NCBI RefSeq assembly: GCF_013426915.1
Contig: NZ_AP023179.1
Span: 1,054,001-1,118,000 of the forward strand
Length of the DNA stretch: 64,000 nt
From: Paraburkholderia sp. PGU19
GTDB taxonomy: Bacteria > Pseudomonadota > Gammaproteobacteria > Burkholderiales > Burkholderiaceae
Reading direction: 5' to 3'
The position numbers and the translations under genes are program-made. Below are positions 28,139 through 37,113 of this stretch, one piece after another (the first letter of the stretch is position 1; each line of letters begins with the position of its first letter). The notes below the pieces were generated by a model. The model was not told where the DNA came from, did no database searches, and saw only the letters and a program-made list of their open reading frames with translations.

Positions 28139-29269
28139 ATGACTGTAAAGCTCACGATAGATTGCATGGGAGGCGACCACGGCCCGTCCGTGACCGTTCC
28201 TGCTGCCGTCAACTTCGTTCGCTCGCACCCCGATGCGCACCTGATGCTCGTCGGCATCGAAAGCGCGATTCGTGCTCAGCTGAAGAAGCTGAAGGCGTCC
28301 GACAATCCGGCCCTCACGGTCGTACCCGCGTCCGAGATCGTCGCCATGGACGATCCCGTCGAAGTCGCGCTTCGCAAGAAGAAAGACTCGTCGATGCGCG
28401 TGGCGCTCAACCGCGTCAAGGACGACGAGGCGCAGGCCTGCGTCTCCGCCGGCAACACCGGCGCGCTGATGGCCGTTTCCCGCTATGTCCTTAAAACGCT
28501 CCCGGGCATCGAACGTCCGGCGATCGCGTTTGCCCTGCCCAATCCCACCGGCTACACGACGATGCTCGACCTCGGCGCGAACGTCGATTGCGAGCCGCAG
28601 CATCTGCTGCAATTCGCGGAGATGGGGCACGCGCTGGTTTCTGCCGTCGAAGGCAAGGAACGTCCGAGCATCGGGCTCCTGAATATCGGCGAAGAGGTCA
28701 TCAAGGGCAACGACACCATCAAACGTGCGGGCGAACTGCTGCGTGCCAGCACGCTCAATTTCCGCGGCAACGTGGAAGGCAATGATATCTACAAAGGCAC
28801 CGTCGACGTGATCGTCTGCGATGGCTTCGTCGGTAACGTTGCGCTGAAGACGTCGGAAGGGCTTGCGCAGATGCTGTCCGACATCATCAAGGAAGAATTC
28901 GGCCGTTCGTGGCTGACCAAGGTGATGGCGGTGCTGGCGCTGCCCGTGCTGCTACGTTTCAAGAAACGCGTCGATCACAGGCAATACAACGGCGCTGCGC
29001 TGCTCGGCCTGCGCGGGCTCGTGATCAAGAGCCACGGCTCGGCCGACGCCTACGCGTTTGAGTGGGCCATCAAACGCGGGTATGATGCCGTCAAAAATGG
29101 CGTTCTCGAACGCCTTGCCCGCGCGATGGAGGAGAACGCGGGTTCTCTCGAACAGGCGAAGCACGAGGCCGGCGGCGCGGGTTCCGCGAGCCAGATGGCG
29201 AGCCCGATCACGGGTCCGGTGTCCGGACAGCCGGCCGAGCCCTACAGCGCACAATCCTCGAAGACATAA
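28139..29269 (+). CDS. plsX: phosphate acyltransferase PlsX
   Basis: A 376-residue enzyme that makes acyl-phosphate from acyl-ACP, feeding PlsY in phospholipid synthesis. The family opening [18 protein letters not shown] and the later SAGNTGALM and [13 protein letters not shown] motifs are intact. The last 30 residues are a Ser/Gly/Pro-rich tail beyond the usual end. It leads the fab cluster, and its stop overlaps the fabH start by 1 base (TAATG). Confidence 0.96.
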   Translation: MTVKLTIDCMGGDHGPSVTVPAAVNFVRSHPDAHLMLVGIESAIRAQLKKLKASDNPALTVVPASEIVAMDDPVEVALRKKKDSSMRVALNRVKDDEAQACVSAGNTGALMAVSRYVLKTLPGIERPAIAFALPNPTGYTTMLDLGANVDCEPQHLLQFAEMGHALVSAVEGKERPSIGLLNIGEEVIKGNDTIKRAGELLRASTLNFRGNVEGNDIYKGTVDVIVCDGFVGNVALKTSEGLAQMLSDIIKEEFGRSWLTKVMAVLALPVLLRFKKRVDHRQYNGAALLGLRGLVIKSHGSADAYAFEWAIKRGYDAVKNGVLERLARAMEENAGSLEQAKHEAGGAGSASQMASPITGPVSGQPAEPYSAQSSKT

Positions 29270-30258
29270 TGGCTCAATCCACTACCTATTCCCGCGTGCT
29301 GGGCACGGGCAGCTATCTGCCGCCCAACCGCGTTTCCAATCAGGAACTGGCTGATCGCCTCGCGAAGCAGGGCGTCGAAACGAGTGACGAATGGATCGTG
29401 GCCCGTACGGGCATCCACGCGCGTCACTTCGCCGAACCTGATGTCACGACCAGCGACCTCGCGCTGTTCGCGTCGCAACGCGCGATCGAAGCGGCCGACG
29501 TCGACCCGCAATCCATCGACCTCATCATCGTCGCCACGTCGACGCCGGACTTCGTGTTTCCGAGCACGGCTTGTCTGCTGCAGAACAAGCTGGGCATCAA
29601 GAATCATGGCGCAGCCTTCGACGTGCAGGCCGTGTGCTCAGGTTTTGCCTATGCCGTTGCGACGGCTGACAGTTTCATCCGAAGCGGGCAACATCGTACT
29701 GCGTTGGTGGTCGGTGCTGAAACGTTCTCACGCATCCTCGATTTCAACGACCGCACCACCTGCGTGCTGTTCGGCGACGGCGCGGGCGCAGTCGTGCTGC
29801 AGGCGTCGGACGAGCCGGGCGTGCTGTCGAACGCGCTGCACGCTGACGGCAGTCATTCGAACATCCTTTGCACGCCGGGCAATGTGAACGGCGGCATCGT
29901 GCAAGGCAGTGCGTTCCTGCACATGGACGGTCAGGCGGTCTTCAAGCTTGCCGTCAACGTGCTCGAGAAAGTCGCGGTCGAAGCGCTGCAGAAGGCTGAT
30001 CTCCAGCCCGAGCAGGTGGACTGGCTGATTCCGCACCAGGCCAATATCCGCATCATGCAGAGCACGTGCCGCAAGCTCGGCCTGCCGCAGGAGCGGATGG
30101 TCGTCACCGTGCACGAGCACGGCAATACGTCGGCAGCGTCGATTCCGCTCGCGCTCGACGTCGCCGTTCGCGACGGACGCATCCAGCGCGGCCATAACGT
30201 GCTGATCGAAGGCGTCGGCGGCGGCTTTACATGGGGCGCGTCGGTCATCCGTTTCTGA
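29269..30258 (+). CDS. fabH: beta-ketoacyl-ACP synthase III
   Basis: A 329-residue initiation condensing enzyme joining acetyl-CoA to malonyl-ACP. The catalytic triad is Cys123 (AVCSGFAYA), His256 (PHQANIRIM) and Asn286 (EHGNTSAAS). The length and motifs match E. coli FabH (317). Its start is fused to the plsX stop. Confidence 0.97.
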   Translation: MAQSTTYSRVLGTGSYLPPNRVSNQELADRLAKQGVETSDEWIVARTGIHARHFAEPDVTTSDLALFASQRAIEAADVDPQSIDLIIVATSTPDFVFPSTACLLQNKLGIKNHGAAFDVQAVCSGFAYAVATADSFIRSGQHRTALVVGAETFSRILDFNDRTTCVLFGDGAGAVVLQASDEPGVLSNALHADGSHSNILCTPGNVNGGIVQGSAFLHMDGQAVFKLAVNVLEKVAVEALQKADLQPEQVDWLIPHQANIRIMQSTCRKLGLPQERMVVTVHEHGNTSAASIPLALDVAVRDGRIQRGHNVLIEGVGGGFTWGASVIRF

Positions 30259-30353
30259 CGACCGCGCGCGGCGGCGCCTGGAGCGCCGCTTCAAGTGGCA
30301 GCGCACGTCGTGTGCGCGTCACGCACATTTGAACTCATCGAATTGGGGACGAT

Positions 30354-31286
30354 ATGAAATTTGCGTTCGTTTTTCCGGGGCAGGGCTCGCAGTCGGTCGG
30401 CATGCTCAACGCGTTCGCCGACAATGCGATCGTGCGCGAAACCCTCCAGGAAGCGTCCGACGCGCTCGACCAGGACCTCGGCAAGCTGATCGCCGAAGGC
30501 CCGGCGGAAGACCTGAACCTCACCACCAACACCCAACCCGTCATGCTGACGGCTGCTTACGCGATCTTTCGCGCATGGCAGGCGGCAGGCGGTCCTGCGC
30601 CTACAATCGTGGCCGGCCACAGCCTTGGCGAATACACGGCGCTCGTCGCCGCTGGCGCGCTGAAGTTCCGCGACGCCGTGCCGCTCGTGCGTTTCCGCGC
30701 GCAGGCGATGCAGAACGCGGTGCCCGTCGGTCAGGGCGGCATGGCCGCGATTCTCGGTCTCGACGATGACACCGTGCGCGAAGTGTGCAAAGAAGCATCG
30801 GTGGCGGGTGTCGTCGAAGCCGTCAACTTCAATGCGCCCGCGCAGGTCGTGATCGCCGGTCACAAGGCGGCCGTTGAGAAGGCGTGCGAAGTAGCCAAGG
30901 CGAAGGGCGCCAAACGCGCGCTGCCGCTGCCCGTATCCGCGCCGTTTCACTCGTCGCTGCTCAAGCCGGCGTCGGACCAGCTGCGCGAGTATCTGGCGAG
31001 CGTCGACGTGCAGGTGCCGTCCATTCCCGTCGTCAATAACGTCGATGTGGCCATCGTCAACGAGCCGGCTGGCATCAAGGATGCGCTGGTGCGTCAGGCG
31101 GCCGGCGCGGTGCGCTGGGTCGAATGCGTGCAGTCGATCGGCAAGCACGGCGTCACGCACGTGATCGAATGTGGTCCGGGCAAGGTGCTCGCGGGGTTGA
31201 CCAAGCGTATCGACGGCAATCTGGTCGGCGCGTCGATTGTCGATCCGGCTTCGCTCGACGAAGTGCTAAAAGTCGTCTCGGCCTGA
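30354..31286 (+). CDS. fabD: malonyl-CoA:ACP transacylase
   Basis: A 310-residue acyltransferase that loads malonyl onto ACP. Motifs are FPGQGSQ near residue 7, the catalytic Ser90 in GHSLGEY and the catalytic His199 in SAPFHSSLL. The 95-bp gap after fabH contains a GC hairpin (GGCGC / GCGCC) without a T-run. It is the expected third gene of the fab cluster. Confidence 0.97.
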   Translation: MKFAFVFPGQGSQSVGMLNAFADNAIVRETLQEASDALDQDLGKLIAEGPAEDLNLTTNTQPVMLTAAYAIFRAWQAAGGPAPTIVAGHSLGEYTALVAAGALKFRDAVPLVRFRAQAMQNAVPVGQGGMAAILGLDDDTVREVCKEASVAGVVEAVNFNAPAQVVIAGHKAAVEKACEVAKAKGAKRALPLPVSAPFHSSLLKPASDQLREYLASVDVQVPSIPVVNNVDVAIVNEPAGIKDALVRQAAGAVRWVECVQSIGKHGVTHVIECGPGKVLAGLTKRIDGNLVGASIVDPASLDEVLKVVSA

Positions 31287-31352
31287 ACGTCTGGTTGAAG
31301 GCAGCAAAGAATCGAACAGCCCAGCATGTGCGGGGCACTGTGGAAAGCAACG

Positions 31353-32102
31353 ATGGAAAAGACTCTCGATAGACAGATTGCGATCGTGACGGGCGCTTCG
31401 CGTGGCATCGGCCGCGCAATCGCGATCGAACTCGCGCGTCAGGGCGCGACGGTGATCGGCACGGCAACGAGCGAAAGCGGCGCGAACGCAATTACGGAGG
31501 CGTTCAAGGCCGAGGGCCTGAATGGCCGAGGCGCCGTGCTCAACGTCAACGACGCAGCTGCGGCCGAAGCACTGATCGACGGCACGGTGAAGGAATTCGG
31601 CGTGCTCAATGTGCTGGTGAACAACGCGGGCATCACGCAAGACCAACTCGCGATGCGCATGAAGGACGACGACTGGGACGCCGTCATCGACACGAACCTG
31701 AAGTCCGTGTTCCGTCTGTCGCGCGCAGTGCTGCGCCCGATGATGAAAGCGCGCGGCGGCCGAATCATCAACATCACGTCGGTGGTCGGTTCTGCGGGCA
31801 ATCCTGGGCAGGCGAACTACGCTGCAGCGAAGGCGGGCGTGGCGGGCATGACGCGCGCGCTCGCCCGTGAAATTGGCAGCCGCGGCATCACGGTGAACTG
31901 CGTCGCGCCGGGTTTCATCGACACCGACATGACGAAGACGCTGCCCGAAGAACAGCAAACCGCGCTGAAGGCGCAGATTCCGCTCGGCCGTCTCGGCAGC
32001 CCGGAAGATATCGCACACGCCGTGACGTTCCTCGCATCGCCGCAGGCCGGTTATATCACCGGCACGACGTTGCACGTGAACGGCGGCATGTATATGTCGT
32101 AA
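31353..32102 (+). CDS. fabG: 3-oxoacyl-ACP reductase
   Basis: A 249-residue NADPH-dependent short-chain dehydrogenase, the first reduction step of fatty-acid elongation. The nucleotide motif is GASRGIG at residues 14-20, the NNAG motif is at 90-93, and the catalytic residues are Asn115, Ser143, Tyr156 and Lys160. I chose ATG 31353, where the conserved protein starts, with GGAAAG upstream; a start 9 codons earlier at 31326 is open but not family-like. Confidence 0.96.
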   Translation: MEKTLDRQIAIVTGASRGIGRAIAIELARQGATVIGTATSESGANAITEAFKAEGLNGRGAVLNVNDAAAAEALIDGTVKEFGVLNVLVNNAGITQDQLAMRMKDDDWDAVIDTNLKSVFRLSRAVLRPMMKARGGRIINITSVVGSAGNPGQANYAAAKAGVAGMTRALAREIGSRGITVNCVAPGFIDTDMTKTLPEEQQTALKAQIPLGRLGSPEDIAHAVTFLASPQAGYITGTTLHVNGGMYMS

Positions 32103-32181
32103 TCGAATTCGGTTACTATCCGCGCCTTGAAGCCATTCGAAGTGCGGATTTAAACGGCTCTACAGCAACCTTGTGCGTCGC

Positions 32182-32209
32182 TTTTTTACAGATGCAAACC
32201 TGATAAAAT
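32182..32209 (+). promoter_or_regulatory. candidate promoter for acpP
   Basis: A -10-like TAAAAT at 32204-32209 lies 43 bases before acpP; a T-rich -35 region (TTTTTT, 32182-32187) is 16 bases away. acpP usually has its own strong promoter. The -35 is poor. Confidence 0.4.
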
Positions 32210-32251
32210 GCGCGCACCTGTATTTATGAACTTTTTTCCCTTGGAGGGGTA

Positions 32252-32491
32252 ATGGACAATATCGAACAGCGCGTCAAGAAGATCGTTGCAGAACAACTCG
32301 GTGTTGCCGAAGCGGAAATCAAGAACGAAGCATCGTTCGTGAACGACCTCGGCGCTGACTCGCTCGACACGGTCGAGCTGGTGATGGCTCTCGAAGACGA
32401 ATTCGGCATGGAAATTCCGGATGAAGAAGCCGAGAAGATCACGACGGTTCAGCAAGCGATCGACTACGCTCGCGCTAACGTCAAGGCCTAA
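32252..32491 (+). CDS. acpP: acyl carrier protein
   Basis: A 79-residue acidic four-helix protein that carries growing acyl chains. Ser37 in [10 protein letters not shown] receives the phosphopantetheine arm from AcpS, whose gene is at 46017-46424. A strong site GGAGGGG precedes the ATG. The sequence is close to the E. coli protein, with a short C-terminal extension. Confidence 0.98.
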
Positions 32492-32846
32492 GGTCATTCG
32501 CGCCTGGCTGGTTGCTTCGGTTGCTGCGAAAAACGCGGCTTCCGTCCTCCCGGCAGCCTTGTCGTGCCGTCCGTCGGTGCAACGAGGGCAGGCGTCAATG
32601 CCAATGCGCATGCGCGCAAGCCTGACGGCGTCGTTCAAGGCGCACTGGCCGATGCAGCAAAGGTCGGCTCTTTCGCCATTGCGCTTACTGGTGCATGTTC
32701 TGGCGTCACCGCCAGTGCACCGGTCAGCGTATTCGTCAGCGCCCTGGTCAGCGCGATCGTCAGGTTAAACAGCCACAGGGCTCACAGGGCACTTTCCTGT
32801 GCGCTACTGTGGCTTTTGTTTTGTCATCTATGGAAAAGGGGTTACC
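32492..32846 (+). other. acpP-fabF intergenic region
   Basis: 355 bp without a supported gene. It holds the acpP terminator at 32771-32824. Just before that, several short GTCAGCG copies occur between 32736 and 32759, giving a mildly repetitive look. Open frames across it have no ribosome site and do not resemble a known protein. Confidence 0.5.
32771..32824 (+). terminator. two-tier hairpin terminator after acpP
   Basis: Outer stem AGCCACAG / CTGTGGCT encloses inner stem CACAGG / CCTGTG and is followed by TTTGTTTTGT. It lies between acpP and fabF, so acpP can be made in excess of fabF. Confidence 0.75.
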
Positions 32847-34085
32847 GTGAGCCGTCGTCGTGTTGTTGTTACAGGCCTGGGGCTTATTTCGCCTGTTGGC
32901 AATAATGTTGCCGACGGCTGGGCCAATCTGGTCGCCGGCAAGTCCGGCATCGCCAACGTCACGAAGTTCGACGCGTCGAACTTCTCCACGCGTTTTGCCG
33001 GCGAGGTGAAGGGCTTCAATATCGAAGACTACATCCCCGCCAAGGAAGCGCGCCACATGGATACGTTCATCCATTACGGCGTGGCTGCAGGCTTCCAGGC
33101 AATGCAGGACAGCGGCCTCGAAATCACCGAAGCGAACGCGGAGCGTGTCGGCGTGGTGGTCGGTTCGGGCATCGGCGGCCTGCCGATGATCGAAGTCACG
33201 CAAACGGAACTGCTGAACCGCGGCCCGCGCCGTATTTCGCCGTTCTTCGTGCCCGCGTCGATCATCAACATGATCTCCGGCCATCTGTCGATCAAATTCG
33301 GCCTCAAGGGCCCGAACCTGTCGATGGTGACGGCTTGCACGACCGGTCTGCACTGCATCGGCGAGGCCTCGCGCCTGATCGAATACGGCGACGCCGACGT
33401 GATGATCGCGGGCGGCGCGGAATCGACCGTTTCGCCGCTGGGTATCGGCGGCTTTGCGGCGGCGCGCGCGTTGTCGCAGCGTAACGATGATCCGGCGACG
33501 GCGAGCCGTCCGTGGGACAAGGATCGCGACGGTTTCGTGCTCGGCGAAGGTGCGGGCGTGATGGTGCTCGAAGAGTACGAACATGCGAAGGCGCGCGGCG
33601 CGAAGATCTACGCGGAAGTCAGCGGCTACGGCATGAGCGGTGACGCGTACCACATGACGGCCCCGCTGGAAGATGGCGACGGCGCGCGCCGCTGCATGCT
33701 CGCGGCGATGAAAAACGCGGGCGTTAACCCTGACTCGGTGAACTACCTGAACGCGCACGGCACATCGACGCCGCTTGGCGATCTGGCTGAAACCACGGGC
33801 ATCAAGCGCGCATTCGGCGATCACTCGAAGAAGATCGTCGTGAACTCGACAAAGTCGATGACGGGTCACCTGTTGGGTGGCGCGGGCGGCCTGGAGTCGG
33901 TGTTCACGGTGCTGGCCGTGCATCATCAGGTGTCGCCACCGACCATCAACATCTTCAACCAGGACCCGGAATGCGATCTCGACTACTGCGCGAACACCGC
34001 GCGGGAGATGAAGATCGATGTCGCGCTGAAGAACTCGTTCGGGTTCGGCGGCACGAACGGCACGCTGGTTTTCAAGCGCGCCTAA
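32847..34085 (+). CDS. fabF: beta-ketoacyl-ACP synthase II
   Basis: A 412-residue condensing enzyme for chain elongation. Catalytic residues are Cys164 ([10 protein letters not shown]), His304 ([11 protein letters not shown]) and His341 ([12 protein letters not shown]). The start is GTG at 32847 with a purine-rich AAAAGGGG upstream; the open frame begins earlier but that part overlaps the terminator tail. Length matches E. coli FabF (413). Confidence 0.96.
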   Translation: MSRRRVVVTGLGLISPVGNNVADGWANLVAGKSGIANVTKFDASNFSTRFAGEVKGFNIEDYIPAKEARHMDTFIHYGVAAGFQAMQDSGLEITEANAERVGVVVGSGIGGLPMIEVTQTELLNRGPRRISPFFVPASIINMISGHLSIKFGLKGPNLSMVTACTTGLHCIGEASRLIEYGDADVMIAGGAESTVSPLGIGGFAAARALSQRNDDPATASRPWDKDRDGFVLGEGAGVMVLEEYEHAKARGAKIYAEVSGYGMSGDAYHMTAPLEDGDGARRCMLAAMKNAGVNPDSVNYLNAHGTSTPLGDLAETTGIKRAFGDHSKKIVVNSTKSMTGHLLGGAGGLESVFTVLAVHHQVSPPTINIFNQDPECDLDYCANTAREMKIDVALKNSFGFGGTNGTLVFKRA

Positions 34086-34089
34086 GCGC

Positions 34090-34575
34090 TTGACGTCGGC
34101 ATTGTCGTTTCCGGCTGGGCCGGCACACGCTTCCGATACCGCACTGAACGGCGGACCCTCGCGGCGCATTGCGCTGCGGCGGTCCGCCGCGTTGTATCTG
34201 GCGACGTCACTTTTCATCGCTTTTGCCGTGGCGGCTGTCTGCATGACGATTGCGCCTCGCTTCGGCGTGACCTGGACGGTTGTGGATGCCGCGGCCGTGT
34301 TCGCGATTCTGGCGGCGTCGGCGGCCCGTCATGCGCGCAATCAACCGGGTGCCCTTAAAATCGGGCCGGAAGGATTATCTGTCTGGAACCGGGCGGGAAT
34401 ATTGCGCGCTCAGGGCCGTATCGTTGGATGCAGCCAGTTGAGCGACAGCCTGCTGATGCTGTGGCTCGAGGAAGATGGCGGCAAGCTGCATCGGCTTCTC
34501 ATCGCGGCGGACATGGCCGGACGCGACGCTTTTCGAGAGCTCGCGGTGCTGGCGAGACACAGCGCGTACGTCTGA
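34090..34575 (+). CDS. YgfX-like membrane protein
   Basis: A 161-residue protein with two membrane helices (about 31-53 and 62-79) and a soluble C-terminal part with a basic/hydrophobic LHRLLIAADMAGRDAFRELAVLARH pattern. That layout resembles YgfX/CptA, the inner-membrane partner found beside SdhE in E. coli; I rate the match as moderate. It starts with TTG at 34090, only 4 bases after fabF, with no better start nearby. No sdhE is next to it. It precedes rpoE. Confidence 0.65.
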   Translation: MTSALSFPAGPAHASDTALNGGPSRRIALRRSAALYLATSLFIAFAVAAVCMTIAPRFGVTWTVVDAAAVFAILAASAARHARNQPGALKIGPEGLSVWNRAGILRAQGRIVGCSQLSDSLLMLWLEEDGGKLHRLLIAADMAGRDAFRELAVLARHSAYV

Positions 34576-34606
34576 GCGGGCCTCGCGGCGCGGCCGGGCA
34601 CCTCGG

Positions 34607-34642
34607 CTGTAAAGACTGTAACGGCTGTTACGGGCGTAACGT
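34607..34642 (+). repeat. four 9-bp tandem repeats upstream of rpoE
   Basis: Successive units CTGTAAAGA, CTGTAACGG, CTGTTACGG and GCGTAACGT start at 34607, 34616, 34625 and 34634. Units 2-4 also hold GTAAC, GTTAC and GTAAC spaced 9 bases, so neighbouring cores form inverted repeats. The block lies 66 bases before the rpoE GTG and is a candidate regulator binding site. Confidence 0.6.
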
Positions 34643-34707
34643 GCCGCGGTGGAGGGGACGCTACAATGGTGCCCCGCTACACGCGCAAAAGTTAACGGAT
34701 TTATCAG

Positions 34708-35307
34708 GTGAGCGAAAAAGAAATAGATCAGGTGCTGGTTGAGCGCGTCCAGAATGGCGACAAGGCCGCGTTCGAGCTGCTGGTCGCCAAGTACCACCGC
34801 AAGATCCTCCGCCTGATCTCGCGCCTCGTGCGGGATCCCGCCGAGGTCGAGGATGTGGCCCAGGATGCCTTCATCAAGGCATACCGGGCGCTGCCCCAAT
34901 TCCGCGGCGAGTCCGCGTTCTATACGTGGTTGTACCGGATTGCCGTCAACACGGCCAAGAATTACCTTGCGACCCAGGGCCGGCGAGCGCCCACTTCGAC
35001 GGAAGCAGATGCAGAAGAAGCTGAAACTTTCTCGGATGCCGACCAACTAAGGGATATCAACACGCCCGAGTCGATGTTGATGAGCAAACAGATCGCTGAG
35101 ACTGTCAATGCTGCGATGGCGGTTTTACCGGAAGAACTGCGCACCGCCATAACTCTTCGTGAAATTGAAGGTCTGAGCTACGAGGAAATCGCTGAAATGA
35201 TGGGTTGCCCGATCGGCACCGTCAGATCAAGAATTTTCCGCGCTCGCGAGGCCATTGCGGCAAAATTGCGTCCGCTGCTTGACACACCCGAAGGCAAGCG
35301 CTGGTAG
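34708..35307 (+). CDS. rpoE: RNA polymerase sigma factor RpoE (sigma-E)
   Basis: A 199-residue group 4 (ECF) sigma factor. Sigma-2 (residues 20-90, with FELLVAKYHRKI and the DVAQDAFIKAYRAL -10-reading region) and sigma-4 (130-185, with ITLREIEGLSYEEIAEMMGCPIGTVRSRIFRARE) match E. coli RpoE. It directs the envelope stress regulon. The start is GTG 34708. It leads rpoE-rseA-rseB-mucD, where the next two products hold it inactive. Confidence 0.96.
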   Translation: MSEKEIDQVLVERVQNGDKAAFELLVAKYHRKILRLISRLVRDPAEVEDVAQDAFIKAYRALPQFRGESAFYTWLYRIAVNTAKNYLATQGRRAPTSTEADAEEAETFSDADQLRDINTPESMLMSKQIAETVNAAMAVLPEELRTAITLREIEGLSYEEIAEMMGCPIGTVRSRIFRAREAIAAKLRPLLDTPEGKRW

Positions 35308-35407
35308 CAGCTGTTCGACACAGCAGCCAGCCGGTCCTCGCGGACAGCGGCGCAGTCTCTGGGTCAAGTGGTGTCACTACGGGGTGTCTGTAAAGATGGG
35401 GAGCATC

Positions 35408-36049
35408 ATGGGGTCGGTTTCGATGCCAATGCAATCGAATGCACAAGCGAACTCGCAAGGCGAGCGTCTGTCTGCTTTTGTCGACGGCGAACTGCTCGAC
35501 GGCGAGCATCCAAACACAGTTCTGGCCGCGCTGGGTCGTGAAGAGTGCGCGACATGGTCGTGCTATCACCTGATCGGTGACGCCCTGCGTTCCGACGACC
35601 TGGCCGTCAGCCCGGCAACGAGCAGCGCGTTTCTGAACGGTTTCGCGGCCCGCTTCGAGAGCGAGGTGCATGTGCTGGCGCCGGTTTCCGTGCCGGCCAC
35701 GCGCCGTCTGCTGGCGCTGCGACGCCGCGTCATTCCGGCGTTCGCAGTGGCCGCAGCCGCGGCGACGCTGACGTGGATCGTGATGCCGCAGCTTTCGGGC
35801 GTGAGCACGGTCGCGGGCGTGACGCAGGTTGCATCGGTCGCGCCGCAGGGCGATTCGGTGCAGCGCGTGGCGATGGCCTCGATGCCTGCTGCGACCACGG
35901 CTCAAGCCAATGTTTCGGACGGCAACATCATCCGTGACGCGAGTCTCGATCAATATCTGGAAGCGCATCAACAGTTCGGCCTTCAGCCCGTCGTATCGGG
36001 TTCGATGCCGTTGCTCCGCGCGGCTTCTCTGACCACGCAGGGCCATTAG
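35408..36049 (+). CDS. rseA: anti-sigma-E factor RseA/MucA
   Basis: About 213 residues. The N-terminal cytoplasmic part (GERLSAFVDGELLDGE, then WSCYHLIGDALRSDD) is the RseA sigma-binding domain; one membrane helix lies near residues 110-130; the rest is periplasmic. It binds RpoE and is cleaved during envelope stress. The start is probably ATG 35408 after GGGGAG, though 35396 is also possible. It sits 100 bases after rpoE. Confidence 0.9.
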   Translation: MGSVSMPMQSNAQANSQGERLSAFVDGELLDGEHPNTVLAALGREECATWSCYHLIGDALRSDDLAVSPATSSAFLNGFAARFESEVHVLAPVSVPATRRLLALRRRVIPAFAVAAAAATLTWIVMPQLSGVSTVAGVTQVASVAPQGDSVQRVAMASMPAATTAQANVSDGNIIRDASLDQYLEAHQQFGLQPVVSGSMPLLRAASLTTQGH

Positions 36050-36053
36050 TCTG

Positions 36054-37094
36054 ATGCAGAGTCTGCGGTTGAAAAAAACGACTATCTGGGGGCGGCTGCC
36101 GGCATTTCTGTTCTGTGCAGCCGTGATGTTGTCCGCCACGTCGCGCACCTACGCGCAAACCGACGACTCTGCCACCCGGCATAGCGCGGCGGAACTGTTG
36201 AACCGCGTTCATCAGGCTGCGCAGCAGCAGAACTACGAAGGCACGTTCCTCTATCAGCGCGGCAACTTCGTACAGTCGTCACGCATTGCCCATTACGCGA
36301 CGCGTAACGACGGCGAGTTCGAATCGCTCGAAAGCCTCGACGGCGCGCCGCGCAAGATTCTGCGCCACAACGACGAGCTGTACACGTTCGTGCCGGAGCG
36401 GCATCTGTGCGTCGTCGAAAAGCGTCAGAACAAGGACTCGTTCCCGGCGCTGATGTCGGCAAGCGGCGAGCAGGTCCTGTCCGTCTACGAGCCGAAGATG
36501 CTGGGCTCGGACCGCGTGGCGGGCCTCGACAGCCAGGTCATCGAACTGGACCCGAAGGACGCGAACCGCTTCGCGTACAAGCTGTGGGCCGATGCGAAAA
36601 CGGGGCTGCTGCTGCGTGCACAGACGCTCGACCCGAGCGGTCAGGTCCTCGAGCAGATGTCGTTTTCGCAGATTCGTATCGGTGTGCCCGTGGACAAGGC
36701 GCCGATCGCCAGCGGCATCAAGAACACGTCGGGCTGGACGGTGGTGCGGCCGCCTGTCGAGCCCGTCGATATGGAAGCGCAGGGCTGGCAGGTCGCGTCG
36801 CCCGTCGCCGGTTTCCGCAAGATTCGTGAGTTGCGCCGGCCGATGGCGGCGCACGATCCATCCAATCCGCCCATTCCCGTCGACCAGATGGTGTTCTCCG
36901 ACGGTCTCGCCGCGATCTCGATCTTCGTCGAGCCGGTCGAAAAGAGCACCCGCAAGGAAGGCGCGGGAAGCAGCGGTGCAACGCACGTGCTGGTCAAGCG
37001 GCGCGGCGATTTCTGGATCACCTTGCTCGGGGAAGTGCCTCAGACCACGTTGCAGCAATTTGCGGCTGCCATAGAATACAAGCCTTCCAGGTAA
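36054..37094 (+). CDS. rseB: sigma-E regulatory protein RseB/MucB
   Basis: A 346-residue periplasmic protein with a signal peptide cut near residue 35 (TYA-QT). It has the MucB/RseB lipoprotein-like N-terminal domain (NYEGTFLYQRGNFVQSSRI) and the C-terminal domain ending in VKRRGDFWITLLGEVPQTTL. It binds the RseA periplasmic region and shields it from cleavage until displaced. It starts 4 bases after the rseA stop. Confidence 0.93.
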   Translation: MQSLRLKKTTIWGRLPAFLFCAAVMLSATSRTYAQTDDSATRHSAAELLNRVHQAAQQQNYEGTFLYQRGNFVQSSRIAHYATRNDGEFESLESLDGAPRKILRHNDELYTFVPERHLCVVEKRQNKDSFPALMSASGEQVLSVYEPKMLGSDRVAGLDSQVIELDPKDANRFAYKLWADAKTGLLLRAQTLDPSGQVLEQMSFSQIRIGVPVDKAPIASGIKNTSGWTVVRPPVEPVDMEAQGWQVASPVAGFRKIRELRRPMAAHDPSNPPIPVDQMVFSDGLAAISIFVEPVEKSTRKEGAGSSGATHVLVKRRGDFWITLLGEVPQTTLQQFAAAIEYKPSR

Positions 37095-37113
37095 TCCTTC
37101 GGTCCCCTACGAC

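Noticed and set aside
32564..32905. Open frame of about 113 codons across the acpP-fabF spacer
   Set aside because: It runs through the acpP terminator and into fabF and has no ribosome site.
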